The notes beneath the pieces were generated by a model, which worked only from the letters and a program-made list of their open reading frames with translations, had not been told where the DNA came from and ran no database searches. Both the position numbers and the translations under genes were made by a program. From contig NC_133536.1 in the NCBI RefSeq assembly GCF_048544455.1, positions 170,396,325 to 170,460,324 on the forward strand: a DNA stretch of 64,000 nucleotides, read 5' to 3'. Shown in pieces: positions 34,201 through 45,481 of this stretch (its first letter is position 1; each line of letters starts with the position of its first letter). The stretch comes from Silene latifolia (lineage: Eukaryota; Streptophyta; Magnoliopsida; Caryophyllales; Caryophyllaceae).

Positions 34201-34673
34201 AACACTTTGTCGGGCCTTATGACCGCTTATAGAGTTCTGGCAAATTTATATAGCCTGGTCGTGGCGAGAGCTGCTATAGTATTCAAATGAGTCGATTCTT
34301 TTGACTAAAGACTATTCACCTAAGATGGCTCAGTTTCAGATTAACTTTGATTTGTGTTACTACGACCTTCGTAAATGGGGTCAAATGGGCATATTTTGGG
34401 TTATGATGGTTGTGGCTAGTCGAAGGGAATGAGTGCGATAGGAATTGTCCATCCCCTTGTCAGGGTTAAAACAATATCTCAGGGCCACTCGAGGAGTAAT
34501 GAACTGGAAATGCGTGGCCACGCTCGGAAGGTATCTATGATAGATAAATCCGGTCAATCAGTTATTCTCCAGATCGAGGAAACCACTCTCGATATGATCA
34601 CTTGCAAGTACGACCTGAAAGACACCTTGCATTGAGTGGGAGATAGTAATAGGACAAAAGAATTTGTGACGCA
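31291..34673 (+). pseudogene. Copia-3 pol relic including the RT YVDD box
   Basis: Many stops and frameshifts. The RT catalytic box is readable at 33066-33077 (RYVDDILIIEND). Apart from that I could not place integrase or RNase H confidently. GTGGGAG words recur through the region. Confidence 0.65.
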
Positions 34674-34698
34674 CACTTGTCGAGGACAAGTGGGAGAT
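34674..34698 (+). other. Copia-3 pre-PPT hairpin and polypurine tract
   Basis: CACTTGT-CGAGG-ACAAGTG (34674-34692) runs directly into GGGAGAT and the LTR start at 34699. Confidence 0.85.
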
Positions 34699-35983
34699 TG
34701 TTGGGAAATGTGTCCTCAACAATAGTGCGATCACATGATTTAAATATCATTATTAAATCTCATTTTAAGAATACATGTGGGATGTAATATTTTACAAGTC
34801 AACTGGTCCACACATATCGGTAATGATTGGTGACTAGAGTTTGACATTATTGTCGTGCGACGGTGGTGATCTATTGATCCCCTTAGGTCATACCTATAGG
34901 GAAATACTCTTAATTGATTATTTAATTAATCGTATACCGATACGAGTTAATTAAATTGCTTAAAATTGACGGATAATTTTGTGAGTATAATTTACGTATC
35001 TCATTGTAAATATGATTAAATGAGACACGGTCTAAGTAATCGAATTGTTTTATTACTTAGATGAAATTATTGTTTACAGAAACAATTGAAATGGAATGAA
35101 TAAATTATTATAAATACAGAATGTTGTAGTTTATAATTTGGAAACATTTTTGGTACAAGTAATTACGAATTACTAGTCGATTTTGTAAATGACATATTTT
35201 ATGAGTATGTTGATTTTTAATATGTTAAAAATACATTACAAATTCACATGTCAAGTAACATGTCACATATGTCACACTTGACAAATGACAAATAAAATGG
35301 ACCTTCCATTTTATCTTGTATAAACCGAAAATTAGGAGTATTAGTGGAATAATTATGTTGATTATTTTAATAAGAGAAAACATAATTATTAAAGTCTAAT
35401 CTCTAGCCATGCCCATCTATGCTTTTGAGAAGAGCAAAATCAAAAAGTATTGGGCATCCTACCCAAGCCAATTTTCGGCCAACCATACAAGAAAAGAAAA
35501 AGAGCTTTTTCTTTTCAATTCATTCATTCATCATTTTTACGTATAACATTTTCTAGTGTAAGAAAGTAGAGAATCTCTACAATATATGAATTTTCTAGAG
35601 AAATAAAATCTCACATATACTCCCTCTTGACCGAGTGATTCAAGAGCCAAAAATACAATTTATTTTGTATCAATTTTATAGCAAAAACTAATATTATTAC
35701 TAGATCTAAATAATATTGGTTATTAAGATGTATTCCTTGGGTATATGCTTTTAGGAGGGATTCTACATTTGAATCCTTGTTCTTCCATTTGGAGAGCTCA
35801 AGAACAAAAGAGAAGGAGATCTCTTTTGTGCCCATATAAACCGAAATACCCATTGTAAGAATATGATTTCTTCTCTATTTTGTTTATTTGTTTGCATGCA
35901 TAAAATCCACATTTAATTTTATGACAAATTAATTTCGACATATATGAGTATGTTAGTATGTATATGAATCTACATTTCCTTCA
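34699..35983 (+). repeat. Copia-3 3' LTR
   Basis: Followed directly by the second TTAAG (35984-35988). Confidence 0.95.
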
Positions 35984-36228
35984 TTAAGGTCTAGTCAAGA
36001 GTACCTTCTGGTGTCATAACTCCTTGGCTACCGTTTATTCCAAGGTGACCCTTGAAACCATGCAACCATCTTCCACATTCTACCACATTTTGTCAACAAA
36101 AGGGAATGGGAAAAAAAATTGTTCAAATTTGAGTCAAGCATTGAAATGAAAGTCAAAAAGTTTGCAATATGCATCAATGAAAAGAGGAGTACCAAAATAA
36201 GAACTCCTATGCTTCAAATATAAGCACT
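35984..36228 (+). other. Athila-A 3' untranslated region, right part
   Basis: Continues the sequence cut at 27183 and matches 63746-63990 of Athila-B. No clear PPT is seen before the LTR, which suggests a short deletion at this junction. Confidence 0.65.
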
Positions 36229-36585
36229 GATGTGACCATAATTAGAGCATATTTAGTCCCCAAATTAGCCTTGTTCTCATGCTTTTTAGTGCATATTTGG
36301 GTCATTTATTGTCTTTAGTCCTTTGTTTTTCATATTCTTTGAGGTTTGTGTCCTTGGTAGGAAGGGAGAGCAAACCTTGCGTTTTCATGGCAAAATGAGG
36401 CTAAATTGATTGAATTCAATGACCAAGCATGAAGGAGAGACAAGATTAGAAGGCCTTTGTACATACTATAGTACATGGGCAATGATGAGAAAAGATCCTT
36501 GCATCCCCGAGAAAATCCTCAAGGATTTTATGAAGAAAAAGGAAGAAAAGAAGAAGGAATGAAACTGTTTGACAATCCGTGCGGA

Positions 36586-36735
36586 TTGCCCTGAAGACGC
36601 CCGTCCCTCTCCCACAATCCGAGCGTCTTCCTCCACAAGACACCCGAGCAAAACCTCCACAAGACGCCCATCTTCCCCCTCTGGACGCCCGTCCAGGAAC
36701 TCCCAAATCCACCCGTCCCGTGCCAAAGACGCCCG
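36586..36735. repeat. CGTC-type dyad array in the Athila LTR
   Basis: AGACGCCCGTCC, CCGAGCGTCTTC, AGACGCCCATCTTC and GGACGCCCGTCC units are spread over about 150 bp, roughly 170 bp upstream of the TATA-like box. Confidence 0.85.
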
Positions 36736-36903
36736 GATTCCCAGACAGTACTTTCGTCTTCTACAAGCTTCAAGGAAGGATGCACATCTTTTTCTAAGAC
36801 CGGCGAAAAAGAGACCGGAGTCTCCCTAGAGACCGGCGATTCCTCAAGGACTTAATCGTCAGTTAAGCCCTTAGTAAACCCTAATTTATGTACCTAATCC
36901 CCA

Positions 36904-36911
36904 CTATAAAT
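36904..36911 (+). promoter_or_regulatory. Probable TATA box of the Athila LTR
   Basis: CTATAAAT followed by ACCCC, a good plant TATA context in the middle of the LTR. Confidence 0.6.
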
Positions 36912-37424
36912 ACCCCATTAGTCTAATTAGAAGAGCATGTTCTTCTTAGCAATCTTTAGTGTAGTTAATATCAATCAATCTCTCTTTAATCTTGTAATCA
37001 ACATTTAATCAAGTTTTAATACAAGTTTTATTTCCTTAATCTCTCTTGTTCATCCTTTATTTTGGGTAATTGAAGATTATTTGGGTTATTATTGGGAGAT
37101 TGACAACCTTCCAATCAAGCATCAAGTACTTCTTTTATTCTTTGTTTTATTATTGGAATCATTATTAGGTATAATTCTCTTAATCCTTTTTTAATTATTG
37201 TTAAATCACTTTCATTTATTCATCATGTTTCACTTTGTTGGTATGATTGACAACCTTGCTAACATGTTCAATATGATAATGAGTGAGTAGTTTCCTTAGC
37301 TAGGGTTAATGGGTAATTAGGGAAAACCAACATGGGGAATGATTCATGCTTAAATTAATATGCTTTCATAGTTTATTTGCTTGCTTGTTGTGATCTCAAC
37401 TTATGCACATGTTATGCTTTCATA

Positions 37425-38166
37425 GGACTTATCACCCCTCTGCTAATTCCAGCTGGAGTTGGCGCCAGATTTGCAAAGTCAGGGACACTTTGTGTTCTGG
37501 TTTCAGTCTCAATGGTTGGATGAATGTTGCCTATTCCACTCATGCAGTATACCTGTGGCTGATCATGGAGCATGTAACAGTCTCCTGGGTGCCACTGGTA
37601 TGGAACAGGCCGTGTTTGCCTAAAGTTAATTTTATCTGCTGGTTGTATGTATTGCACAGGCTCATGACAAAGGATCGTCTGCTGAGGCATGGTGTTGTTA
37701 TCTCTGATATGTGTGATCTTTGTGGGAGTGCTCAGGAAACTCATTCACATCTGTTCTTTGACTGTAGTTACAGCCAGAGATGTTTGACATTGCTGAATCA
37801 ATGGTTAGACATAGACTGGACTGGGGACTTCAGTACTTGGATTATTACCTGGAGATGTAAATCTCTGTTGAGGAAGAAAGTAATAATGGCACCGGTGGCT
37901 ACGCTGATTTACAGTATCTGGCAGAATAGAAATACAGCGAGACTTGAGGGTGTTATTCAACATCCTAATGCAATTCTGAGATGGATTAAATGTAACCTGT
38001 AGGGGCGTTTTAACCATGTGAAAGGGAGCACTAGACTCAATAGGTCTTGGATAGATAGACTAGCTCTAGTTTGACCTAGCAAGTAGTGTTGGTGATATAA
38101 TGTATGGAAAGGATTGTATGTGTGCTATCTTTTAATTAATGAGAATTCACATTTCACCAAAAAAAA
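37425..38166 (+). mobile_element. 5'-truncated LINE (RT-associated zinc-finger end and 3' UTR)
   Basis: An open frame to TAG 38002 encodes the end of a plant LINE ORF2, the zf-RVT region, with SWSWRQICKVRD, MTKDRLLRHGV and MCDLCGSAQETHSHLFFDC. About 160 bp of 3' UTR and a short A-tract (38159-38166) follow, as in LINEs. The element is truncated at its 5' end and sits inside the Athila LTR. I could not define a target duplication, so the 5' edge is approximate. Confidence 0.85.
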
Positions 38167-38760
38167 TATATTTGATGAAATGCGAGCCTATGAATCCTTG
38201 CATTTATTTACCCATCACTTATCTTTTCAATGAGACTTGTAAGACATAAACTAACTCGAGTCTCATTAGACCATGCATATAGTTGAGTAGGGAAGATTAA
38301 GTCGACTTGTAGGTGTTGTACAATCTAATCGATTCGGCTCCGGGACCCAAACTTTCCTAGGATTGTAAGATATAAACCAACTCGATCCATCACAACAATA
38401 ATTGCTTGCTTATAATTTGAGAACATGTTTGTATGATCAATTCCAAAGAATCCCTTATGACCCCATGACACCCTAGTGCTTTTTATCAATTGTTTACATC
38501 CCTTTTAATTCATCTTGCTTGTTTACTTTCATTGCTATTTAGTTTAGTGATCTTCTACTTCAAACCCTAATTGTGACACCCTTAGACACCAATAGTTGCA
38601 ATAGAAATCTCATCTCAATTCCCGTCCCTTGGGATCCGACCTTTACTTGCCTCTTTACTAATTGTAGAGTTGTTGGTGAAGTTATAAATTGTGTTTTGGT
38701 CTAGGTGCTCCTAACGACAAGTACTGAAAACTAAACCCCACGAGGGATGACGACCAAAAA

Positions 38761-38778
38761 TGGCGCCGTTGCCGGGGA
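38761..38778 (+). other. Athila-B primer-binding site
   Basis: TGGCGCCGTTGCCGGGGA, the PBS word typical of Athila elements (Asp tRNA, as I recall). The same 18 bases occur at 42373 in Athila-C. Confidence 0.85.
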
Positions 38779-38897
38779 CGGTGTTAACTTGATTTTAGAT
38801 TTTCTTGTATTGTTATTAGTTGTGTCTTTCTTTGCCTTGGGGAAGTAAAACTCCTCAAGGTTTGTTCTAATTATTTTCGAATTGTTTGATATTTTGC

Positions 38898-40875
38898 ATG
38901 TCTAGAAGGTCACAAGGTGACTTGTTACCCTTCGATCATGAAATTGAAAGGACTTTAACAACCAATAGAAGACTTGCTAGGAGAACTTTGAGAGGTATTG
39001 GTGAGGTTGTAGATATTCAACAAAATACTATTGAGTTCATCAACCCTTTTGCAAGAGAAGGTGAGGAGAACCCAACACAAAATCCAACACAAAATCAACC
39101 CACAATGCCTAAGTTTTCATTACATTCCGTACCCACCGAGGAGAACCTACCCAATGGTACTCCCACACCACAACATCTAACCGGAAATTTTATTGCCAAA
39201 TTCGCATTTATCCAATTAGTCGAAAGAAGCCAATTTGGGGGGATGCCTAGTGAAAACCCTCATTCTCATATGGAGACTTTTTGTGACTATTGTGATGCGA
39301 TTTCTTAAACTGGTGTAACTCAAGACCAAATTCGATGGGTCTTATTTCCTCTTTCTCTAATTGGCACCGCGAAACAATGGTTGAAAGGCCTTGATAAGGC
39401 TACTCTCGGAATTGATTCTTGGAAAAAGTTGGCTCTAGCTTTCTACAAAAAGTTCTATCCACCGGAAAATACTAACATGCTAAGAGCTCAAATTACGGGC
39501 TTTAAGCAAAGGGATGAGGAATCTTTGTATGAAGCTTGGGAGCGATTCAAGGGAATTTGTCGCTCATGTCCTTATCATGGACTTAGCGAGTGGTTCTTGG
39601 TACAACAATTTTGGAACGGTCTTTTAAAGATTCAAGGAACATTCTCAACATGGGATCAAATGGAATGTTCACCGAAGTTGATGACAATCAAACTTGGAAC
39701 AAAATAGAGGAAATGGCGGTCCATAACTCACAATATAGTAGACCTCGCAAGGCTACTAGAGGAGGAAAGCATGAAGTGGACTCCATTACTCAATTAGGTG
39801 CCCAACTTAGTGCTCACATTGATACCATCAATTTGAAGTTTGAAAAAGCTATGGCTAGACTTGAAGAAGCCTCAAAATCACCAAAGCATCATGTTAATGC
39901 CATGACGGCATCTTCATCAATCCCAAGTGGGGTATGTGAGAATTGTGGAACTTTGGGACATGACCAAAGTGAATGTAGGGGAACAAATGAACAAGTGAAT
40001 GCTTTTCAAGCATACAAGAGTGGTACCCCTTATTCAAACTATTACAATGAAAACACCAACTTCCATCCAAATCTCTCATACAAAAGCCAAAATGTTCAAA
40101 ACCCTCAACCAACATACACCCCACCTCCCATGAGAAACCAAAATCAAAGACCCTTTTACAACCAAAACCAAGGTTACCAAAATCAAACTCCATACAATCA
40201 ACAAAATGACCAAGGTTTTGATGTTCAAAAAGCGGTCCTCCAAATGCAAAAGAATCAACAAGAATTTTTCACTCAAATGCAAAAGGATAGTCAAGCAAAG
40301 GAAATCACCATCAACAACATCCTAGCTCACACCAAAATGTTGGAAACCCAATTGACTCAACTAGCATCTTCAAGCTCACAAAGATAAAAGGGGCAATTAC
40401 CACCTCAAAGTAATCCCCCAAGATATGAAACGGTTAGTGCCATTCACTTGAGGAGTGGTACAAGGTATGAAGCACCGAAGAAGCAAGTTGAGGATGAAGT
40501 TGTGGAAGCTAGTGACAAGGAAGAAATTGTGAAAAACTCCAAAGATGGAGAACCATCAAAAGAAGAAATTTCAAAGAAAAATGAAGACAAGATCAAGGAG
40601 AATGAGCCCATTATGATTAGCCTTCCTTTTCCAAGTCGTCAAGCCAAGCCCAAATTTGATGACCAACTTGGAAAATTTATGGAAATTGTGAAGAATTTGG
40701 AAATCTCGATTCCTTTCACGGAATTAATCAATCACGTGCCGGCCTATGCAAAATACATGAAAGACATCCTCAGAAAGAAGAAGTCAATCCGGAACCTTGA
40801 AACTATCGCCTTCACTAAGGTGAGTAGTGCAATCCTTCACGGGAGTTCACCTCCAAAACTCAAAGATCCGGGAAG
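38898..40875 (+). pseudogene. Athila-B gag
   Basis: ATG 38898 gives MSRRSQGDLLPFDHEIER. The retrotransposon gag domain follows (QFGGMPSENPHSHMETF, LALAFYKKFYPPENTN, FKGICRSCPYHGL). Then come a CCHC knuckle (CENCGTLGHDQSEC), an Asn/Gln-rich stretch and a predicted coiled coil (FFTQMQKDSQAKEI). The pre-protease linker begins IHLRSGTRYE. Defects: in-frame TAA at 39306-39308, a probable one-base loss in the A-run near 39625, and in-frame TAA at 40385-40387. The frame is cut at 40875 by Athila-C and continues at 50666. Confidence 0.88.
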
Positions 40876-41159
40876 TGATACGTGCCTAATGTACGGTCTT
40901 TTTGGCCTATTTCAGCACGTATTTCCATGCATTTATATACTGTTTTTATAGTATTTTGCCCCGAATTGGCTACTTTGGTGTATTTTGTCCTTTTTGTAGG
41001 AATAATCGCGGAAGTAGCGAAACCATGCTCTATTTCGTCCTTTTTGCATGCATTTAGAGGAGACGGGATTATCCCAGAGTGAGATGCTGTACTTGAAGAG
41101 TCGTTGCACGCATTACGAGGCATTTTGGTGAAGACGTGAGCTGAATTGAAGACCCAGTT

Positions 41160-41345
41160 GGTCTATCGAGCTGTTAGGTGGTCTATCGAGTGATTCCTAA
41201 GCTTCCCAAGACTCGATCGAGCTACTGCTTACTCGATCGAGTGATCCACACATGACCAGTCCTCGATCGAGTTCCCTGAAGGTCGATCGAGGAGTTTCCC
41301 CTGAGCTGATGGTCGATCGAGTAGTCTAATCTACTCGATCGAGAG
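41160..41345. repeat. CTCGATCGAGT dyad array (Athila-C LTR), 8 units
   Basis: Units lie at 41162, 41182, 41212, 41232, 41262, 41282, 41312 and 41334. Steps alternate 20, 30, 20, 30, 20, 30, 22. The 3' LTR has the same array (about 49455-49637). Confidence 0.95.
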
Positions 41346-41410
41346 ACTTTTGACTTCGTGGGCTTAATCAGTCCGTGTTTTAGTATTTCCGCATAAACAC
41401 TTAGACTTTT

Positions 41411-41419
41411 CCTATTTAA
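41411..41419 (+). promoter_or_regulatory. Possible TATA box of the Athila-C LTR
   Basis: CCTATTTAA lies about 65 bp after the last dyad unit. Weak match, supported by position. Confidence 0.4.
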
Positions 41420-42372
41420 CCGAGGATTACTAGGTTAATTAGAGGATCTTTTTTAATCTACTTTTTACTCTTAGACTATCTCTTTTACTATCAATTGGAT
41501 ATTAGAAGAACCTACTGTTACTTTTACGTTGCTTTTCACCTTGGGATTATTGCACTCGGATTTCGTCGTTCTTTACGCCGGATTGCTCAGATTGTAATCT
41601 CCTCCTTTTCTTAATAATAATTAACCTTCTTGTTGCCTTTAATTACTGTTTATGCATTTGTTGTTACCTGCCCTAATTTCTATCATCGCGTTTATTTATT
41701 ATTCCGTTATGTCTTCTGCTGGGATTTTATGTGCTGTTAGATTAGTTATGAATATGAGTAGCTAATTCCCCTTCATGTTGGGATTAGGGGATCTGCGGTA
41801 GAATAATGACGACGTAGCGAATGAATTAGACGAATTGACTAAGAGACTCTGTCACTATAGCAATATAACTGTAATCACCGACCTAGTTGAGTGCACGCTT
41901 CTATGTCACCTATTAAACTGGCTACAATTAGTCCTGGATCGAAAGATTGGATTAAATAGGCCTGCTATAAACAGTAGACTGCCCTAATGAGGACGAAAGT
42001 TAAGTTAGTGGTATTTTAGGGTGGGAAGTGGACCGAAAGGACCTTCTAATATCCGTCTCGCATTAGTTCGTCTGAGTCATTTACTGCTAAGTTGTTAAAC
42101 TACCGTAGTGAACCGAGTTCCCGGCATGTCCCTCTTTTATTGATAGTTAATTCGTATTTCTTGCTTTACTGCTCTTACCTTATTTCTCTTCCTTTTACTC
42201 CGTAGTTTAGAACCAAAAATTCAATCAACCCCATTGTTACCATAGAATTAGAGATAGACAGCTGTAGTTGCATTACCTCCCTGAGGATTCGATACTCGAC
42301 TGCCTCTACTACATATTTAGCTGAGACCGTTAGGTTTATTTTTGACAGGTCAACGACAGGCGTGTCAAATTT

Positions 42373-42390
42373 TGGCGCCGTTGCCGGGGA
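42373..42390 (+). other. Athila-C primer-binding site
   Basis: TGGCGCCGTTGCCGGGGA, identical to the Athila-B site. Confidence 0.88.
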
Positions 42391-42495
42391 GGCAATTGTT
42401 CCAATTACTAGCTGTTTTTATTTTTAATTCTTCTTTTTAGTTTAGGGAACATCGTTCCTTAGACTATTCTCATATCTTGCTTGTAGTTTCGTCTT

Positions 42496-44020
42496 ATGCG
42501 CAGGTCGCAAGGTGGTCCACTGCTACCTTTTGATCCCGAGATTGAGAGATCCTGTCGCGCAAAAAGGAGACTATTTCGAGAGCAACAGGAAGAGGAAGAG
42601 CCTAGTTCTCGCGGCAGTTTTTACGAGAACGAGCTTTTCGAAAATAACCCGCCGTCCTCTCCAGTTTCCGATTACTCACTCGAGTCTATCACCTTTCCAG
42701 AACTTCCAGAAATGGCCGAGGAAGCAACCATTGCTAGTCACTCCGAGCCCACAGCTGACAATCTTTATAAAGGGTTCGAACTGCCGGGAGATGCCAGAAA
42801 GTTCGAACCAAAGCCCTCTTACATCAGCATGGTGGAGAAAAACCAGTTCGGGGGAGCTGCGAAAGAAGATGCAGCTCAGCATATGGAGACCTTCATTGAT
42901 TACTGCTGCTCCATACCTCCTCCCGCTGGTGTCACAGCTGATCAGATCAAAGAAACTATGTTCATTTTCTCACTCCGCGATGCTGCAAGGGAGTGGTACA
43001 GGGATTTGGACCGAGCTGCTCACGCCATAACGGATTGGAATTCGCTAGCTTTGGCGTTCTACAAAAAGTATTTCTCTGCTTCGAGAACCATAGCCATCGA
43101 GCCCGATAACCGCCAAACAAGGGCCCGACGAGAATTTCCATGAGGCATGGCTTCGTTTTAAGAAACTAGTGCGAACCATACCGCACCACGGTTTCGAGAA
43201 ATGGAGCCTATGTAACCATTTTTACAATGGTTTATATGATGATCAGAGAGCCATACTTGATGCAGCAGCCAACGGTCGATTTTCTGACAACTTGGGGCCG
43301 ACGAAGGGCTGGAAAATCATTGACGATTTAGCCACTCACAGGGCCGAATACGGGAATTCGAGGGGAAACCAAAGGAGAGCTGCTGAGTCATCTTCAGTGG
43401 CTGCACTAGAAGCCCTTACTGCTAGGTTCGATAAGTATGAGCTAGGGGGATCTTTCAAGCCAGGGATGTACCAGGTTAATGCTATGACAGACGGTCCTTT
43501 CGTCTGTACGAGGTGCGGGGTAGAAGGACATGTCTCTGAATACTGTCCTACTCCTTATGAGCAATGTGCTGCCTTCCAACATTACAGGCAAAACAACACT
43601 CATTACGAGTCAAACATCCACCCCAATCTGAGGTGGAGTAATCAGAACAACATACTTAACCCCACCGCTCCTCCAAATCAGCAGCAGCAGCCTTACATTC
43701 CGCCACACCAGAAGCAACAAGGCTATCAGAAGCCCCCGTATTTCAACCCTCCTAACCAAGGTGCCTCGTCATCTAGTGGGGTGAGTGAGATGGGTGAGTT
43801 GAAGACCATGATGCAGTCCATTGCAAAGCAGTTACAGCAAAAGGACACGGCATTCAAGGCACTTGAAACTCAAGTTGCGCAATTAGCTGAGAATCAATCC
43901 TCGAGGAAGCCAGGTCATTTACCGACTCAAAATGACAAGAACCCAAATGAGACGGTACATTTGATAGAGTTGAGAAGCGGTCTTTCTTATGAAGGACCAG
44001 AAATGACGAAATCGGACTGA
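42496..44020 (+). pseudogene. Athila-C gag
   Basis: ATG 42496 (MRRSQGGPLLPFDPEIER) opens the gag domain (KNQFGGAAKEDAAQHMETF, LALAFYKKYFSA). A frameshift near 43100 leads to TGA at 43143, and gag continues in another frame from about 43130 (FHEAWLRFKKLVRTIPHHGF). A CCHC knuckle (CTRCGVEGHVSEYC), a Pro/Gln/Asn-rich linker and an amphipathic helix (MMQSIAKQLQQKDTAFKAL) follow, to TGA 44020. Same domain order as Athila-B gag, but clearly diverged from it. Confidence 0.88.
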
Positions 44021-44082
44021 AGTCAGAATCGTCGATGAACAAAGTGTTCGGAAAGAAAAAGGGACTCACGACGAAGCGATTA

Positions 44083-44279
44083 CTCGATCGATCAAGTCCG
44101 TGTTCGAACCAGTTCGATCGAGTGAAAATGGTGAAGATCTTGGTCGATCGAGTAGTCACTCTGCTCGATCGAGTGCACTGGAAGCTGAGGATGGTCGATC
44201 GAGTGGTACTGTTGCTCGATCGACGAGGTTCTTGAAAAAAACGTAGCTCGATCGAGTGGACACATTGCTCGATCGAGTG
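44083..44279. repeat. CTCGATCGAGT dyad array at the Athila-C gag-pro boundary, 8 units
   Basis: Units lie at 44083, 44113, 44143, 44164, 44194, 44215, 44247 and 44268 (steps 30, 30, 21, 30, 21, 32, 21). It lies between the gag stop and the protease region, where Athila-B has ordinary coding linker. No TATA-like box follows. Confidence 0.93.
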
Positions 44280-44403
44280 ATATTATCGACGGAAGCTTAT
44301 TCGAGAGCCTGCTAGTGCTCGTTTAAGCGATGAATTACCAGAAAGGCCTCGTTCGAGAGGTAAGAAACGCCCAAAGGACACCGAACTTGCGCCGGAAGAC
44401 ACT

Positions 44404-45481
44404 TTGGAGGCGAGAAATAAGGGACTTGAGATTCCAATTACTGTTCCCTTCCCGAGGCGGCTGCAGAATACCAGGATTAATCAACAATTTAGCAAATTTG
44501 TTGAACTGTTGAAGAGTTTGGAAGTTTCGTACCGTTCATCAATTGCTTATGAAGGTACCCTCTTATTTACGATTTATGAAAGATATTTTAGCACGTAAGA
44601 GGACCATTAACGATAATGAGACTGTCGCTTTGACTGAGATGGGGTCCACCCTGTCTCAAAATAAGCTACCTCTCAAGCAATCAGACCCGGGTAGTTTTTC
44701 GATCCCATGTCACATAGGAATGCAGTTGATTGATAATGCGCTATGCGATTTAGGCGCTAGCGTAAGTGTTTTACCCTTGTCTCTAGCTAAGAGACTTGGT
44801 GTGACCAAGCCGAGTTGCACCAATATGATCGTCCGGATGGCCGACCGTAGTCTATCACGGCCACTAGGTGTAGCGGAAGACGTACTGTAGGATCGGGAAG
44901 TTCTTTATTCCCGTTGACTTTGTCGTCCTTGATATCCAAGAAGATGTGCATACCCCTATCATTTTAGGGAGACCATTTTTGTCCACTGCCCGTGCAAAGT
45001 GATAGATGTCGGGAAGACTTTGACCTTCCGGTAGGGGATGAGGAGCCGACCTTTCATCGACCCAAGTTCGGAGGGCTCCCATGCGGCTCGGCCTTGCAAT
45101 GCCCTCTCTTCTGTTGACCCCATTATTGACACTCCAATTTTGGAGAATATTGCTATTGTTGCTAACCCTCCGCCTCATACTGAGAGCAAAAAGGAGGAAG
45201 ATCCGTCTGTTTCCCTTACTGCAGGTACAGATGAAGGCAAGAAAGGAGCTGTCAAAGGACGTGGTAAGATCATTATCAATCAACCTGGAGCGAAGGATGC
45301 CAAGGAAGATGACAGAGGGGCGAAAACGAAGGTAGTTCGGACCTACATAGATTGGAATTATGTTCCTCCTCCTCTCAGAAATTCAAGTTCATGGAAGTCA
45401 AAGAGGACAGTCAGTGTCGCTGAAGTGACGTCCTCCAGTCAGAAGCCCACGAAGGGGCTACTGACAGCTGATGGGAATTAA
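44404..45481 (+). pseudogene. Athila-C protease region, broken
   Basis: The linker (GLEIPITVPFPRRLQ) is in one frame to about 44530. A second frame (44543-44890) carries PSYLRFMKDIL and the aspartic protease signature ALCDLGASVSVLPLSLAKRL. A third frame after about 44890 carries IILGRPFL. The last piece (45038-45481) is a Lys/Glu-rich linker ending YIDWNYVPPPL. So there are at least two frameshifts and a stop. Nothing resembling RT follows. Confidence 0.82.

Larger units (their letters stand above)
27184..35983 (+). mobile_element. Copia-3: full-length copia insertion with decayed coding region
   Basis: LTRs are 27184-28469 (1,286 bp) and 34699-35983 (1,285 bp), TGTTGGGAAATGTG...TTTCCTTCA, differing at about a dozen positions by eye. 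The 5-bp duplication TTAAG flanks it. The uninterrupted target exists in Athila-B at about 63740-63760. A PBS follows the 5' LTR, and a hairpin plus PPT precede the 3' LTR. No long ORF survives; islands of gag and RT remain. Confidence 0.95.
23139..36228 (+). mobile_element. Athila-A: pol-less Athila-like element, 5'-truncated, interrupted by Copia-3
   Basis: The order is: end of the protease-region ORF, a dyad array, a leader, the env-position ORF pseudogene, a long 3' untranslated region, Copia-3 (27184-35983), the last 245 bp of interior, and the LTR at 36229. Its parts match Athila-B (51170-52541 and 61426-64000) piece by piece. RT and integrase are absent, as in Athila-B. The 5' end is lost at the Tat junction. 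Confidence 0.8.
36229..38756 (+). repeat. Athila-A/B LTR (with a LINE insertion)
   Basis: It starts TGATGTGACCATAATTAG after Athila-A interior and ends near CGACCA, four bases before the PBS at 38761. It holds a CGTC-type array (36586-36735), TATA-like CTATAAAT at 36904-36911, and a LINE fragment. Only one LTR separates Athila-A from Athila-B. Confidence 0.75.
40876..42367 (+). repeat. Athila-C 5' LTR
   Basis: Contains the dyad array 41160-41345 and TATA-like CCTATTTAA at 41411-41419. Ends GTGTCA, five bases before the PBS. Confidence 0.95.

Noticed and set aside
41160..41345. Regularly spaced repeats resembling a CRISPR array
   Set aside because: Repeats are only about 11 bp and palindromic, with 9-20 bp spacers, in a plant retroelement LTR with no cas genes.
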